DNA of 45,809 bases from Hydrogenophaga sp. (lineage in GTDB: Bacteria > Pseudomonadota > Gammaproteobacteria > Burkholderiales > Burkholderiaceae_C), in NCBI RefSeq assembly GCF_026125825.1, contig NZ_JAHCKK010000030.1, positions 1 to 45,809 on the forward strand, in the 5' to 3' direction. The stretch's first letter is position 1. Each line of letters opens with the position of its first letter. This document shows positions 7,198-17,312 of the stretch, one piece after another. The notes under the pieces are model-generated. The model was not told the origin of the DNA, did not search any database, and saw only the letters and a program-made list of their open reading frames with translations. Position numbers and translations under genes: made by a program.

Positions 7198-8562
7198 ATG
7201 GACGCCCTGCTCCTCTCGCGCATCCAGTTCGCGGCGAACATCAGCTTTCACATCCTGTTCCCGACCATCACGATCGCGATGGGCTGGTTCCTGCTGTACT
7301 TCCGCATCCGCCACATCAAGACACGCGACCCGGCGTGGGAAGAGGCCTATTACTTCTGGACCAAGGTGTTCGCGCTGAGCTTCGCGCTCGGCGTGGTCTC
7401 CGGCATCGTGATGAGCTTCCAGTTCGGCACCAACTGGCCGGGCTTCATGGAGCGGGCGGGCGACATTGCGGGCCCGCTGCTGGGCTACGAAGTGCTGACC
7501 GCCTTTTTCCTCGAAGCCAGCTTCCTGGGCATCATGCTCTTCGGACGGGGCCGCGTGAGCGAGCGCGTGCACCTGGTCGCCACCTTCCTGGTGGCCTTCG
7601 GCACGACCATGTCGGCGTTCTGGATCCTGAGCCTCAACTCGTGGATGCAGACCCCCGCGGGCTTCGAGATCGTGAACGGCAAGTTCATCCCGGTCGACTG
7701 GTTTGCCGTCGTCTTCAACCCCTCCTTCCCCTACCGCTTGGCGCACAAGCTGCTGGCCTCGGCCCTCACGGCCTCGTTCCTCATCGCCGGCCTGTGCGCC
7801 TGGCAGCTCATCAAGGGAAGTGCCACGGGCGGCACCCACAAGGCCTTGCGCACGGCCATCATCGCCGCCTCGGTGGCCATGCCGTTGCAGTTCCTGGCCG
7901 GCGACATGCACGGCCTGAACACCTTGGAGCACCAGCCCGCCAAGATCGCGGCGCTCGAAGGCATCTGGCACACCGAGAAGAGCGCGCCGCTCACGCTGTT
8001 CGGCATCCCCGACGAGGCCGCCGGCACCACGCACTACGCGCTGAAGATCCCCAAGATGGCCAGCCTGATCCTGGCGCACGACATGGACGCGGAACTCAAG
8101 GGCCTGAACGAGTTTCCGAACGCCCATCCACCGGTGGCGCCGATCTTCTGGGCGTTTCGCGTGATGGTGGGCGTGGGCTCGCTGATGCTGGTCGTGGCCT
8201 GGGCCTCGGCCTGGCTGCTCTGGCGCAGGCGCCGCCAGCCGCAAGGTTCGATGGACCTGCCCAAGCCCGCGCTCTACGTGCTGGCGGGCATGACCTTCTC
8301 GGGCTGGCTGGCCACGCTCTCGGGCTGGTACGTCACCGAGATCGGCCGCCAGCCCTTCCTCGTGTACGGCCACCTGCGCACCGCCGAGGTGGTCACCAGC
8401 ACCCCCTCGCCCATGATCGCGGCCACGCTCACGGCCTACCTCATCGTCTACGGCCTGCTGCTCATCACCTACGTCGGCGTGCTCAAGTACATGGCCGAAC
8501 ACCCGTTCAAGCATGCCCCCGAAGCGCCCCACGGCGCCGAACTCGGCAAGGCCGGCGTCTGA
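7198..8562 (+). CDS. cydA: cytochrome bd-type quinol oxidase subunit I
   Basis: The 454-residue membrane subunit oxidises quinol and holds the three hemes of a bd-type terminal oxidase. Visible ligands and key residues are H18 and H183 (heme ligands), E98 in GYEVL, E106 in FLEASF and M323 in FRVMVG. The quinol loop contains HQPAKIAALEGIW, and its length fits the short-Q-loop, cyanide-insensitive (CIO-like) group. The motif usually written GRQPW reads GRQPF here. An AGGAG sits about 8 bases before ATG. It is followed by cydB after 18 bases, and the upstream GbsR gene probably shares the transcript. Confidence 0.96.
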   Translation: MDALLLSRIQFAANISFHILFPTITIAMGWFLLYFRIRHIKTRDPAWEEAYYFWTKVFALSFALGVVSGIVMSFQFGTNWPGFMERAGDIAGPLLGYEVLTAFFLEASFLGIMLFGRGRVSERVHLVATFLVAFGTTMSAFWILSLNSWMQTPAGFEIVNGKFIPVDWFAVVFNPSFPYRLAHKLLASALTASFLIAGLCAWQLIKGSATGGTHKALRTAIIAASVAMPLQFLAGDMHGLNTLEHQPAKIAALEGIWHTEKSAPLTLFGIPDEAAGTTHYALKIPKMASLILAHDMDAELKGLNEFPNAHPPVAPIFWAFRVMVGVGSLMLVVAWASAWLLWRRRRQPQGSMDLPKPALYVLAGMTFSGWLATLSGWYVTEIGRQPFLVYGHLRTAEVVTSTPSPMIAATLTAYLIVYGLLLITYVGVLKYMAEHPFKHAPEAPHGAELGKAGV

Positions 8563-8580
8563 ACGAACGGAGAACACCCC

Positions 8581-9591
8581 ATGAACATGACCACCTGGGC
8601 CGAAGTGCTGCCCCTCATCTTTCTGGCCGTGATGGGCCTGGCCCTGCTGGCCTACGTGATCCTCGACGGCTACGACCTTGGCGTGGGGCTGTTGCTGCCC
8701 CTGGCCGAAAGCAAGGAGCAAAAGGACACCATGATCTCCAGCATCGGCCCGTTCTGGGACGCCAACGAAACCTGGCTCGTGCTCGGCGTGGGCGTGCTGC
8801 TGGTGGCCTTCCCGATGGCGCACGGCCTCGTGCTGCAGGCGCTGTACCTGCCGGTGGCCGTGATGCTCATCGGCCTGATCCTGCGTGGCGTGGCGTTTGA
8901 CTTCCGCGTGAAAGCGCCCACCAAGTACGTGCCGTTCTGGAACCGTGCCTTCTTCACCGGCTCGCTGCTGGCCAGCGCCTCGCAGGGCTGGATGCTCGGC
9001 AGCTACATCACCGGCTTCGACAAGGGCTGGCTGGGCCTTTCTTTCAGCCTGGGCATTGCGCTCACGCTGCCGGCGGCCTACATCCTCCTCGGCGCGGGGT
9101 GGCTGATCATGAAAACCGAAGGCGAGTTGCAGGCCCACGCGGTGCGCTGGGCGGCCCGCGTGTTGTGGCCCATGGGCATTGCGCTGGTGGCCATCTCGGC
9201 GGCCACCCCGCTGGTGAACCCAGGCGTGGTGGCAAAGTGGTTCAGCGTGCCCGAGGTGTTCGGCCTGATGCCGATCCCCCTGAGCTGCGCGATCGCCTTC
9301 TTCGCGGTGCGCTGGGTCGTCACGCACCCCAATGTGGTGAAAGCAGGCTACGGCTGGATGGTGTTTGCGGCCACCGTGCTGATCTTCGTGCTGGCATTCT
9401 TCGGCCTGGCGTACAGCATCTTTCCGGACATCGTGATCGGACGCATGAACGTGTGGCAGGCCGCCGTGTCCACCGGCTCGCTCACCGTCATCTTCATCGG
9501 CGTGGCCATCACGCTGCCGGTGATCATCATCTACACCATCTACATGTACCGAGTCTTCTGGGGCAAGGCGCGGGCGCTGACGTACAACTGA
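8581..9591 (+). CDS. cydB: cytochrome bd-type quinol oxidase subunit II
   Basis: The 336-residue polytopic protein matches CydB, with an early LDGYDLGVGLLLP segment, FWDANETWLV and about eight transmembrane helices. It forms the heterodimeric oxidase with CydA in the cytoplasmic membrane. GGAGAACACCCC precedes the ATG at 8581; a second in-frame ATG lies two codons later. The segment after cydB (9592-9664) was read for a small CydX-like or other third-subunit gene and none was found. A hairpin follows at 9604-9628. High-affinity, proton-pump-free respiration under low oxygen or inhibitors is the family role. Confidence 0.96.
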   Translation: MNMTTWAEVLPLIFLAVMGLALLAYVILDGYDLGVGLLLPLAESKEQKDTMISSIGPFWDANETWLVLGVGVLLVAFPMAHGLVLQALYLPVAVMLIGLILRGVAFDFRVKAPTKYVPFWNRAFFTGSLLASASQGWMLGSYITGFDKGWLGLSFSLGIALTLPAAYILLGAGWLIMKTEGELQAHAVRWAARVLWPMGIALVAISAATPLVNPGVVAKWFSVPEVFGLMPIPLSCAIAFFAVRWVVTHPNVVKAGYGWMVFAATVLIFVLAFFGLAYSIFPDIVIGRMNVWQAAVSTGSLTVIFIGVAITLPVIIIYTIYMYRVFWGKARALTYN

Positions 9592-9603
9592 ACCCGCCAC
9601 GTC

Positions 9604-9628
9604 GCGACGACCGCCATGCGGTCATCGC
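9604..9628 (+). terminator. putative terminator of the cydAB operon
   Basis: GCGA-C-GACCGC, loop CAT, GCGGTC-A-TCGC gives a 10-bp stem with one internal mismatch, starting 12 bases after the cydB stop. It is followed by CCCCCTCTTCTTC, a pyrimidine tract with only moderate T content. It is a reasonable but not strong intrinsic terminator. Confidence 0.5.
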
Positions 9629-9664
9629 GCCCCCTCTTCTTCAGCGAGCAGAATCAAGGTGGGC

Positions 9665-10327
9665 TCAGGGCGCCGCGCCGTCCCCCGAGAAACTCGCCTG
9701 AAGCGCCCGTTCGGATTCGAGTGTGAGCGCCACCAGCTGCTCCAGCCAGTTCGGCTCGGACGGCCAGACGTTGCCCCCCACCGCACGAGAGTGGTGCTTG
9801 GTGATCTCGAACATGGCGCGAGCACCCAACTCACCACTCAGGCCCACCAGCGAATGCAAAGCCTGGCGGGCAGCGGACAGGTCGTTGCGCCGCACAGCTT
9901 CCTCCAACTGGCCGACGTGCTCCCTGACCTGAGCCAGGCCGTCGGGTAGCAGGTCCACCATGATGTTCATGCGTTTGAGCAGTGCGATGCGCTCGGCATC
10001 CAGCAGCGAACCGGCGGCCGTGAAAGCCACTCCCCCGGATGATGGCGATGCGGGGGAGGCAGACACCTCGCCCACCGGTCGCTGCCCAATCAGCCGAGCC
10101 AACTCCTTGCGCAAGGCCACCACGTTCACGGGCTTGGAAAGGAAACCGTCCATCCCCGCATCCCGCGCGGCTTGCATGTCTTGCGCCGAAGAATGACCTG
10201 TGAGCGCAATCACGGGAATGCTCCGCACCCCATCGCTCATCTCCCGCAGTTGCCGGGTGGCGGCCATGCCGCCGAGAACGGGCATCTCCACGTCCATCAG
10301 GATCACAGCGGGCCGTGCGCCTGGCAA
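9665..10327 (-). pseudogene. 5'-truncated receiver-Hpt protein (C-terminal part of a hybrid sensor kinase)
   Basis: The 220-codon frame begins inside a response-regulator receiver domain at ILMDVEMPVLGG, which contains the phosphoacceptor aspartate (D12 here). It continues through ALTGHS and FLSKPVN (lysine K65), then a linker and an Hpt domain with phosphotransfer histidine H158 in ALHSLVGLSGELGA. The first 50 or so residues of the receiver are absent. The frame is closed upstream by a TAG (10330-10328), with only a TTG as possible start. Such receiver-Hpt tails normally end BarA/ArcB-like hybrid kinases. I read it as the stump of a larger gene cut by a rearrangement near 10328; a short translated product is possible but would lack a foldable receiver. 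Confidence 0.75.
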
Positions 10328-10484
10328 CTATGGCGCGACCAATTTCGCGGTGGAGGAAGTCGCCTTCGCCCAAATCGCCAGGGACATGATCGGCGGGCCC
10401 TTCGGCTGCGGCGGCGTGCTCGCGCTGGGCTAACCCGTGCCACTGAAATGGCGTCCCGGCCTCACGGTCAAGGTGCGCTGGCTC

Positions 10485-11765
10485 TCAGCCGCCAGCAATG
10501 ACCGTTCGCGCGACCACCCGGTCATCCCCCAGGACAATCAACGCAAACAGCAGTTCATCCAGGCTGTTGGCCTGCGCGGTTTTGCGCGCCAGCAAGGGTG
10601 TGGCCTGCGGATCGAGCACCACGAAGTCCGCCTCGTGGCCGGGCTGCAGGTTACCGACCACGCCTTCCAGTCCCAGAGCGCGCGCCGCGCCGGCCGTGTG
10701 CTGCCACCACAGCTGCCCAGGGGTGAGGCTCAGGCCTTGTTTGGTCTGGCCTTCGCGGCCCACGCAGTAGGCCGCGAGCATGGTGCGAAAGGGCGAGAAG
10801 CTGGTGCCCCCGCCCACGTCGCTCGCCAGGCCGTAGCCCATGCCAGCCGCGTCGGCGGCGAGGTAGTCGAAGAAACCGCTGCCCAGGAACTGGTTGCTGG
10901 TCGGGCTCACGGCGGCAGCGGTGCCGGTGGCGGCCATCAGCTCGCGGTCGGCTTGGTCGAGGTGGATGCAATGGGCGTACACCGCGCGCTGGCGCAGCAG
11001 GCCGAAGTCACCGTACACGCCCAGGTAGCTGCGCGATTTTGGGAACAGTTCGGCCGCCCAGCTCACCTCGTCGCGGTTTTCCGCCACGTGCGACTGGACC
11101 CACACATCGCCGTACTTCGCCGCCAGTTCACCCGCGCCACGCAATTGCTCGGGCGTGCTGGTGGGCGCGAAGCGCGGCGTGATCGCGTAGCCCAGGCGGT
11201 CCACGCCGTGCCAGCGCTGGATCAGCGCCTCGGTGTCGATCAGGCTTTGTTCGGTCTGGTCGCGCACGCCATCGGGGCTGTGGCGGTCTTGCAGCACCTT
11301 GCCGGTGATGAAGCGCAGGCCGCGCGAGCGCGCCGCCTCGAACATCGCGTCCACCGAGGCCGGGTGCGAGGTCGCGAAGGTGAGCGCGGTGGTCACGCCG
11401 TTGCGCGAGAGTTCGTCGAGGAAGAAGGTCGCCACCTCACGCGCATGGGCCGGCTCGTGAAAGCGCGACTCGTGGGGGAAGGTGTAGTTCTCGAGCCAGG
11501 GCAGCAGGCCAGCGGCGGGTGCGCCGATCACGTCCGTCTGCGGGTAGTGGACGTGCATGTCGATGAAGCCGGGTGCGATCAGTTGGCCGCTCAGGTCTTC
11601 CACCGACACGCCTGGGTAGTTGCCGATCAAGGTGGCGTGGTCACCCGCGGCGCGCACCACGCGCCGGCCCTGGGCATCGGGGCCAATGACCAGCAGGCCA
11701 TCGGCGTCGTACACGGGGCGTTGCTGGTCGTCGAATCGCAGAAGGGCGGCACGGTAGGCGTTCAT
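10485..11765 (-). CDS. guaD: guanine deaminase
   Basis: The 426-residue amidohydrolase converts guanine to xanthine and ammonia. Metal and substrate motifs are present: PGFIDMHVHYPQTD (H71, H73), SHVAEN (H226), AHCIHLD (H265) and SDVGGG (D316). The length and the HYPQ signature are those of GuaD rather than cytosine or chlorohydrolases. The start ATG at 11765 is chosen because homology begins there. It is the last gene of the minus-strand purine block, 74 bases after a BMP binding-protein gene. Its product xanthine is the substrate of the XdhAB enzyme encoded at 20964-24856. Confidence 0.95.
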   Translation of the reverse strand: MNAYRAALLRFDDQQRPVYDADGLLVIGPDAQGRRVVRAAGDHATLIGNYPGVSVEDLSGQLIAPGFIDMHVHYPQTDVIGAPAAGLLPWLENYTFPHESRFHEPAHAREVATFFLDELSRNGVTTALTFATSHPASVDAMFEAARSRGLRFITGKVLQDRHSPDGVRDQTEQSLIDTEALIQRWHGVDRLGYAITPRFAPTSTPEQLRGAGELAAKYGDVWVQSHVAENRDEVSWAAELFPKSRSYLGVYGDFGLLRQRAVYAHCIHLDQADRELMAATGTAAAVSPTSNQFLGSGFFDYLAADAAGMGYGLASDVGGGTSFSPFRTMLAAYCVGREGQTKQGLSLTPGQLWWQHTAGAARALGLEGVVGNLQPGHEADFVVLDPQATPLLARKTAQANSLDELLFALIVLGDDRVVARTVIAGG

Positions 11766-11839
11766 GCCGCGCAGCTTAACGCCTTGGGCGGCTCGGGGCA
11801 TATCGCGCCCCCGATAACGCCCATACCGCGGGCCGAGGC

Positions 11840-12934
11840 TCAGCGCTCGACCGAGCCCTGCACGCCTTCGACCAGCCAGTTCATGCCGAGGATCTGCCCG
11901 TCGTCCAGCGACTTCCCGGCTTCGATGACGGTCTTGCCCTGGTTGTCGCGCACGGCGGCCTTGCCTGCCGAGAACACAGCGAGCCTGCCAGCGGCCATGT
12001 CGGCCTGGCGCGCCTGGACCTCGTCGCGCACCTTGGCCGGCACCTTGCTGCCGAAGCCGTCGACGCGGATCATCCCGTCCTTCACCCCGCCCCACACGCT
12101 GGCGCTCTGCCAGGTGCCATCGAGCACGGCCTGCACGCGGCGGGTGTAGTAGTCGCCCCAGAGGTGGGTCACGGCCGCGATCTGCGCGTCGGGCGCGACA
12201 CGGCGCATGTCGGAGTGGTAGGCCACGGCGAGCTTGCCGCGCTCCTGTGCGGCGACCATGACGGCGGTGGAACCGGTGTGGAAGGCCAGCACCTCAGCAC
12301 CCTGGTTCATCAGTGTCATGGCCGCGTCGCGCTCGCGCGGCGGGTTGAACCACTCGCCCAGCCACACCACCTTGACGGTGGCGCGCGGGTTGACCGATCG
12401 CATGCCCAGGGTGAAGGCATTGACGCCCTGGATCACCTCGGGGATGGGGAAGCCGGCGATGTAGCCCGCCTGCGTGGCCATGCGGCCGGCCGCCACGCCT
12501 GCCAGGTAGCGGCCCTCGTAGTAGCGCGCATTGGCGGTGGCGACGTTGGGCGCGGTTTTGTAGCCGGTGATGGACTCGAACTTCACGTCCGGGAACTCGC
12601 GCGCCACCTTGAGCGTGGGCTCCATGTAGCCGAAGCTGGGCGTGAAGATGATGCGGTGGCCCTGCTGCGCCAGGTCGCGGATCACGCGCTCAGCGTCGGC
12701 GCCTTCGGCCACGTTCTCGACATAGCGCGTCTCGACCTTGTTACCCAGCGCGGCCTGCACGGCCAGCCGGGCCTGCTCGTGCTGGCGCACCCAGCCGGCT
12801 TCGGTCAGCGGCGTCACATAGACGAACGCGGCCTTGAGCGGCGGTGTCTGGGCCCGGGCGGTGGTGGAAAAGGGAAATAAAAAGCTGGCGGCCGCCAGCG
12901 CGCACGCGCACCGGGCCACGAGGTTTTTGTACAT
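11840..12934 (-). CDS. BMP-family ABC transporter substrate-binding protein (second copy)
   Basis: The 364-residue protein has a Sec signal peptide (hydrophobic ACALAAASFLFPF, probable cleavage after TARA at about residue 28) and then the BMP/PnrA nucleoside-binding fold: AFVYVTPLTEAGW, DAERVIRDLA, FTPSFGYMEP and GFPIPEVIQGVNAFTLG. Relatives bind purine nucleosides or bases for ABC import. It is clearly paralogous to the lipoprotein copy at 15176-16327 but lacks a lipobox, so it would be a soluble periplasmic protein. It lies downstream of a strong terminator that follows the deaminase gene, so it may have its own promoter. It probably delivers a different purine to the same permease. Confidence 0.9.
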   Translation of the reverse strand: MYKNLVARCACALAAASFLFPFSTTARAQTPPLKAAFVYVTPLTEAGWVRQHEQARLAVQAALGNKVETRYVENVAEGADAERVIRDLAQQGHRIIFTPSFGYMEPTLKVAREFPDVKFESITGYKTAPNVATANARYYEGRYLAGVAAGRMATQAGYIAGFPIPEVIQGVNAFTLGMRSVNPRATVKVVWLGEWFNPPRERDAAMTLMNQGAEVLAFHTGSTAVMVAAQERGKLAVAYHSDMRRVAPDAQIAAVTHLWGDYYTRRVQAVLDGTWQSASVWGGVKDGMIRVDGFGSKVPAKVRDEVQARQADMAAGRLAVFSAGKAAVRDNQGKTVIEAGKSLDDGQILGMNWLVEGVQGSVER

Positions 12935-12963
12935 GGTGTTCCTCTACATGGCTTCCGTGAATG

Positions 12964-12995
12964 AAAAAGCGAGCCGGGGAAGCACCGGGCTCGCT
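12964..12995 (-). terminator. intrinsic terminator after the deaminase gene
   Basis: Read on the minus strand, AGCGAGCC and GGCTCGCT form a perfect 8-bp stem with a 12-base loop, immediately followed by TTTTTCAT. The stem plus T run is a textbook Rho-independent terminator. It lies between the deaminase stop (13007) and the second BMP gene start (12934). Confidence 0.8.
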
Positions 12996-13006
12996 GGGGC
13001 GCTATT

Positions 13007-15047
<2,041 letters not shown>

Positions 15048-15065
15048 CGTGGGTCACTCCAACAG

Positions 15066-15089
15066 GAAAGCCGCCCGCAGGCGGCTTTC
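15066..15089 (-). terminator. hairpin between the first BMP gene and the Rieske gene
   Basis: GAAAGCCGCC and GGCGGCTTTC form a perfect 10-bp stem around a 4-base loop. It lies 87 bases after the BMP gene and 19 bases before the Rieske start. The T run downstream on the minus strand is weak (CTTTCCTGTT). It could be a partial terminator that lowers expression of the distal genes relative to the binding protein. Confidence 0.6.
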
Positions 15090-15137
15090 TTGCCCGGGGG
15101 CACGGCGGGTCGGGCTCTGCCGGCCCGCACGTGCCGC

Positions 15138-15165
15138 CCCCTCGAAGGGGCCGCGCGAAGCGCGG
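15138..15165. repeat. tandem small hairpins just after the BMP stop codon
   Basis: CCCCT-CGA-AGGGG (15138-15150) is directly followed by CCGCGC-GAA-GCGCGG (15151-15165). These two perfect hairpins begin 10 bases after the BMP stop on the minus strand. Such adjacent palindromes resemble REP-like intergenic elements and may protect the highly expressed binding-protein transcript. No second copy was seen in this window. Confidence 0.45.
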
Positions 15166-15175
15166 CAGGGGTGGG

Positions 15176-16327
15176 TCAGTTCGGGACCTTGCCTTCGACG
15201 CCCTTCACGTAGAACTTGATGCCACCGAGGAACTTGTCATCGGCCACGGCGTCCTTGGCCAGGACTTCCTTGCCGTCCGAACCGAGAATGGGGCCCTTCC
15301 AGATCGAGAAGCTGCCGTCCTTGAGGCCGTTGCGCACGGCATCGACCTTGGCCTTCAGTTCGGCCGGCACGTCTTCGGCCACGGAGACCATGTCGATCGC
15401 ACCTTCCTTCACACCCCACCACACGCCGCCGGTGGACCAGGTGCCTTCCAGCACGTCCTTGGTGGCCTTGATGTAGTAAGGCGCCCAGTTGATCACAGCC
15501 GAACCCAGGTGGGCCTTGGGGCCGTAGGCGGTCATGTCGGAATCCCAGCCGAAGGCGCGCTTGCCCAGCTTTTCGGCGGTCTGCAGCACGGCCGACGAAT
15601 CGGTGTTCTGGAACAGGATGTCCGCGCCGCCATTGATCAGCGAGGTCGCGGCTTCGGTTTCCTTCGGTGGGTCGAACCAGCCGTTGACCCACACCACCTT
15701 GGTCTTGACCTTGGGGTTCACCGACTGCGCGCCCAGCGTGAAGCTGTTGATGTTGCGGATCACCTCGGGAATGGGGATGGAGGCCACCACGCCCAGGGTG
15801 TTGGACTTGGTCATGCCGCCGGCGATGACGCCAGCCATGTACGCGCCTTCGTAGGTGCGGCTGTCGTAGGTGCGCATGTTCTCGGCGGTCTTGTAGCCGG
15901 TGGCGTGCTCGAACTTCACGTCCTTGAAGTCGGGCGCGATCTTGAGCATGGGCTCCATGTAGCCGAAGGTGGTGCCGAAGACCAGCTTGTTGCCCTGGCC
16001 GGCCAGGTCGCGGATCACGCGTTCGGCGTCAGCGCTCTCGGGCACGTTCTCGACGAAGCTGGTCACGATCTTGTCGCCGAATTCTTTTTCCAGCGCCTTG
16101 CGGCCGTTGTCGTGCGCAAAGGTCCAGCCGCCGTCGCCCACCGGGCCGACGTAGGCAAAAGCGATCTTCAGCGGCTCGGCCTTGGGCGCCGGGGCGGCGG
16201 CGGGCGCGGCGGCCGGGGCAGCAGGCGCGGCGGCCTCTTCCTTCTTGCCGCAGCCGATCAGGACGGCGCTGGTCAGCGCGGTCAGCGCGGCAACCTTCAT
16301 CAGGGAACGTTTGCTCAGGTCTGTCAT
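15176..16327 (-). CDS. BMP-family ABC transporter substrate-binding lipoprotein
   Basis: The 383-residue precursor has a lipoprotein signal (LTSAVLIGC, lipid-modified cysteine near residue 26), an alanine/proline-rich linker (EEAAAPAAPAAAPAAAP), then the BMP/PnrA fold with IAFAYVGPVGDGGW, DAERVIRDLAGQG, TTFGYMEP and SIPIPEVIRNINSFTLG. It should bind purine nucleosides or bases in the periplasm for the permease and ATPase genes immediately upstream. It starts 57 bases after the second permease gene; the AAAGAGGTTATCC before ATG contains an AGAGG ribosome binding site. Hairpins follow the stop codon. Its paralogue at 11840-12934 is about half identical by eye. Confidence 0.94.
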   Translation of the reverse strand: MTDLSKRSLMKVAALTALTSAVLIGCGKKEEAAAPAAPAAAPAAAPAPKAEPLKIAFAYVGPVGDGGWTFAHDNGRKALEKEFGDKIVTSFVENVPESADAERVIRDLAGQGNKLVFGTTFGYMEPMLKIAPDFKDVKFEHATGYKTAENMRTYDSRTYEGAYMAGVIAGGMTKSNTLGVVASIPIPEVIRNINSFTLGAQSVNPKVKTKVVWVNGWFDPPKETEAATSLINGGADILFQNTDSSAVLQTAEKLGKRAFGWDSDMTAYGPKAHLGSAVINWAPYYIKATKDVLEGTWSTGGVWWGVKEGAIDMVSVAEDVPAELKAKVDAVRNGLKDGSFSIWKGPILGSDGKEVLAKDAVADDKFLGGIKFYVKGVEGKVPN

Positions 16328-16384
16328 GGATAACCTCTTTGTTGGGAAAGGGTGGAGCGGAAACTATGCAAAAAACAGAAAAGA

Positions 16385-17305
16385 TTATGCGCCCGGGTAA
16401 AAGGGTTTCCCAATGGAGGACGGCATGTTGATTCGGATCCAAGTCGGGTTGCGCGAGATCAGCACCAGCACGACGATGGTGGCGATGTAAGGCATCATGG
16501 TGAGGAACTGGCTGGGCACGTTGACGCCGATGCCCTGCAGGTGGAACTGCAGCATGGTCACGCCACCAAAAAGGTAGGCCCCCAGCAGCACGCGGGCCGG
16601 CCGCCAGGTGGCGAACGTGGTGAGCGCCAGCGCGATCCAGCCCTTGCCGGCGATCATGCCCTCCACCCACAGTGGCGTGTAGACGGTGGACACGTAGGCA
16701 CCGGCCAGCCCGCAGAGCGCACCGCCGGCCATCACCGCCACCAGGCGGATGCGGCGCACCGGGTAGCCCAGCGCATGCGAGGACTCGGGGCTCTCGCCCA
16801 CGCTGCGCAGCACCAGGCCGGCGCGCGTGCGGTAGAGGAACCAGATGAGGCCGATCACCAGCGCCACGCAGAGGTAGACCATGGGGTGGTGGCGAAACAG
16901 CGCCGGGCCAATCAGCGGAATGTCGCCCAGCAGCGGGATCGCGTGGCGGGTCTGCTCGGGCAATTTCTCCTGCACGTAGCTGGTGCCGGCGAAGGCCGAG
17001 AAGCCCGCGCCGAACAGGCTGAGTGCCAGGCCTGTGGCGTACTGGTTGGTGTTGAGCCAGATCACGAGGCCACCGAAGATGGCCGCAAGCAGGGCCCCGG
17101 CGGCCATGCCGGCCGCGAAGCCCAGCGTGGTGCTGCCGGTGTGCACGACGGTGGCGAAACCCGCCAGCGCCGCGCACAGCATCATGCCTTCGGCACCGAG
17201 GTTGACGATGCCGGCTTTTTCGTTGATGAGCAGGCCCAGCGAGGCAATGGCCAGCACGGTGCCCGCGTTGAGCGAGGCGGCGATCAGGAGTGCGATGGAT
17301 TCCAT
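16385..17305 (-). CDS. BMP-associated ABC transporter permease (second permease, NupQ/YufQ type)
   Basis: The 306-residue protein has about eight to ten hydrophobic segments and the family signature INEKAGIVNLGAEGMMLCAA near residue 35, as in branched-chain/BMP-type permeases. It would pair with the permease encoded just upstream to form the membrane channel for purine uptake. The start ATG at 17305 (MESIALLIAAS) is chosen because AGTGAG precedes it at good spacing and homology begins there; an in-frame start at 17329 would overlap the upstream gene. It is followed by the BMP lipoprotein gene. Confidence 0.93.
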   Translation of the reverse strand: MESIALLIAASLNAGTVLAIASLGLLINEKAGIVNLGAEGMMLCAALAGFATVVHTGSTTLGFAAGMAAGALLAAIFGGLVIWLNTNQYATGLALSLFGAGFSAFAGTSYVQEKLPEQTRHAIPLLGDIPLIGPALFRHHPMVYLCVALVIGLIWFLYRTRAGLVLRSVGESPESSHALGYPVRRIRLVAVMAGGALCGLAGAYVSTVYTPLWVEGMIAGKGWIALALTTFATWRPARVLLGAYLFGGVTMLQFHLQGIGVNVPSQFLTMMPYIATIVVLVLISRNPTWIRINMPSSIGKPFYPGA

Positions 17306-17312
17306 GTCTTGC

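Noticed and set aside
7171-9600. Long minus-strand open frame of 809 codons opposite cydAB
   Set aside because: It is antisense to two well-supported membrane protein genes, is rich in H, Q, G and R as expected from reading GC-rich DNA backwards, and shows no domain.
10328-10433. Short plus-strand frame ending in GGPFGCGGVLALG
   Set aside because: It may be a gene remnant but I cannot assign a family and it has no start codon or ribosome binding site of its own; kept only as part of the scar finding.
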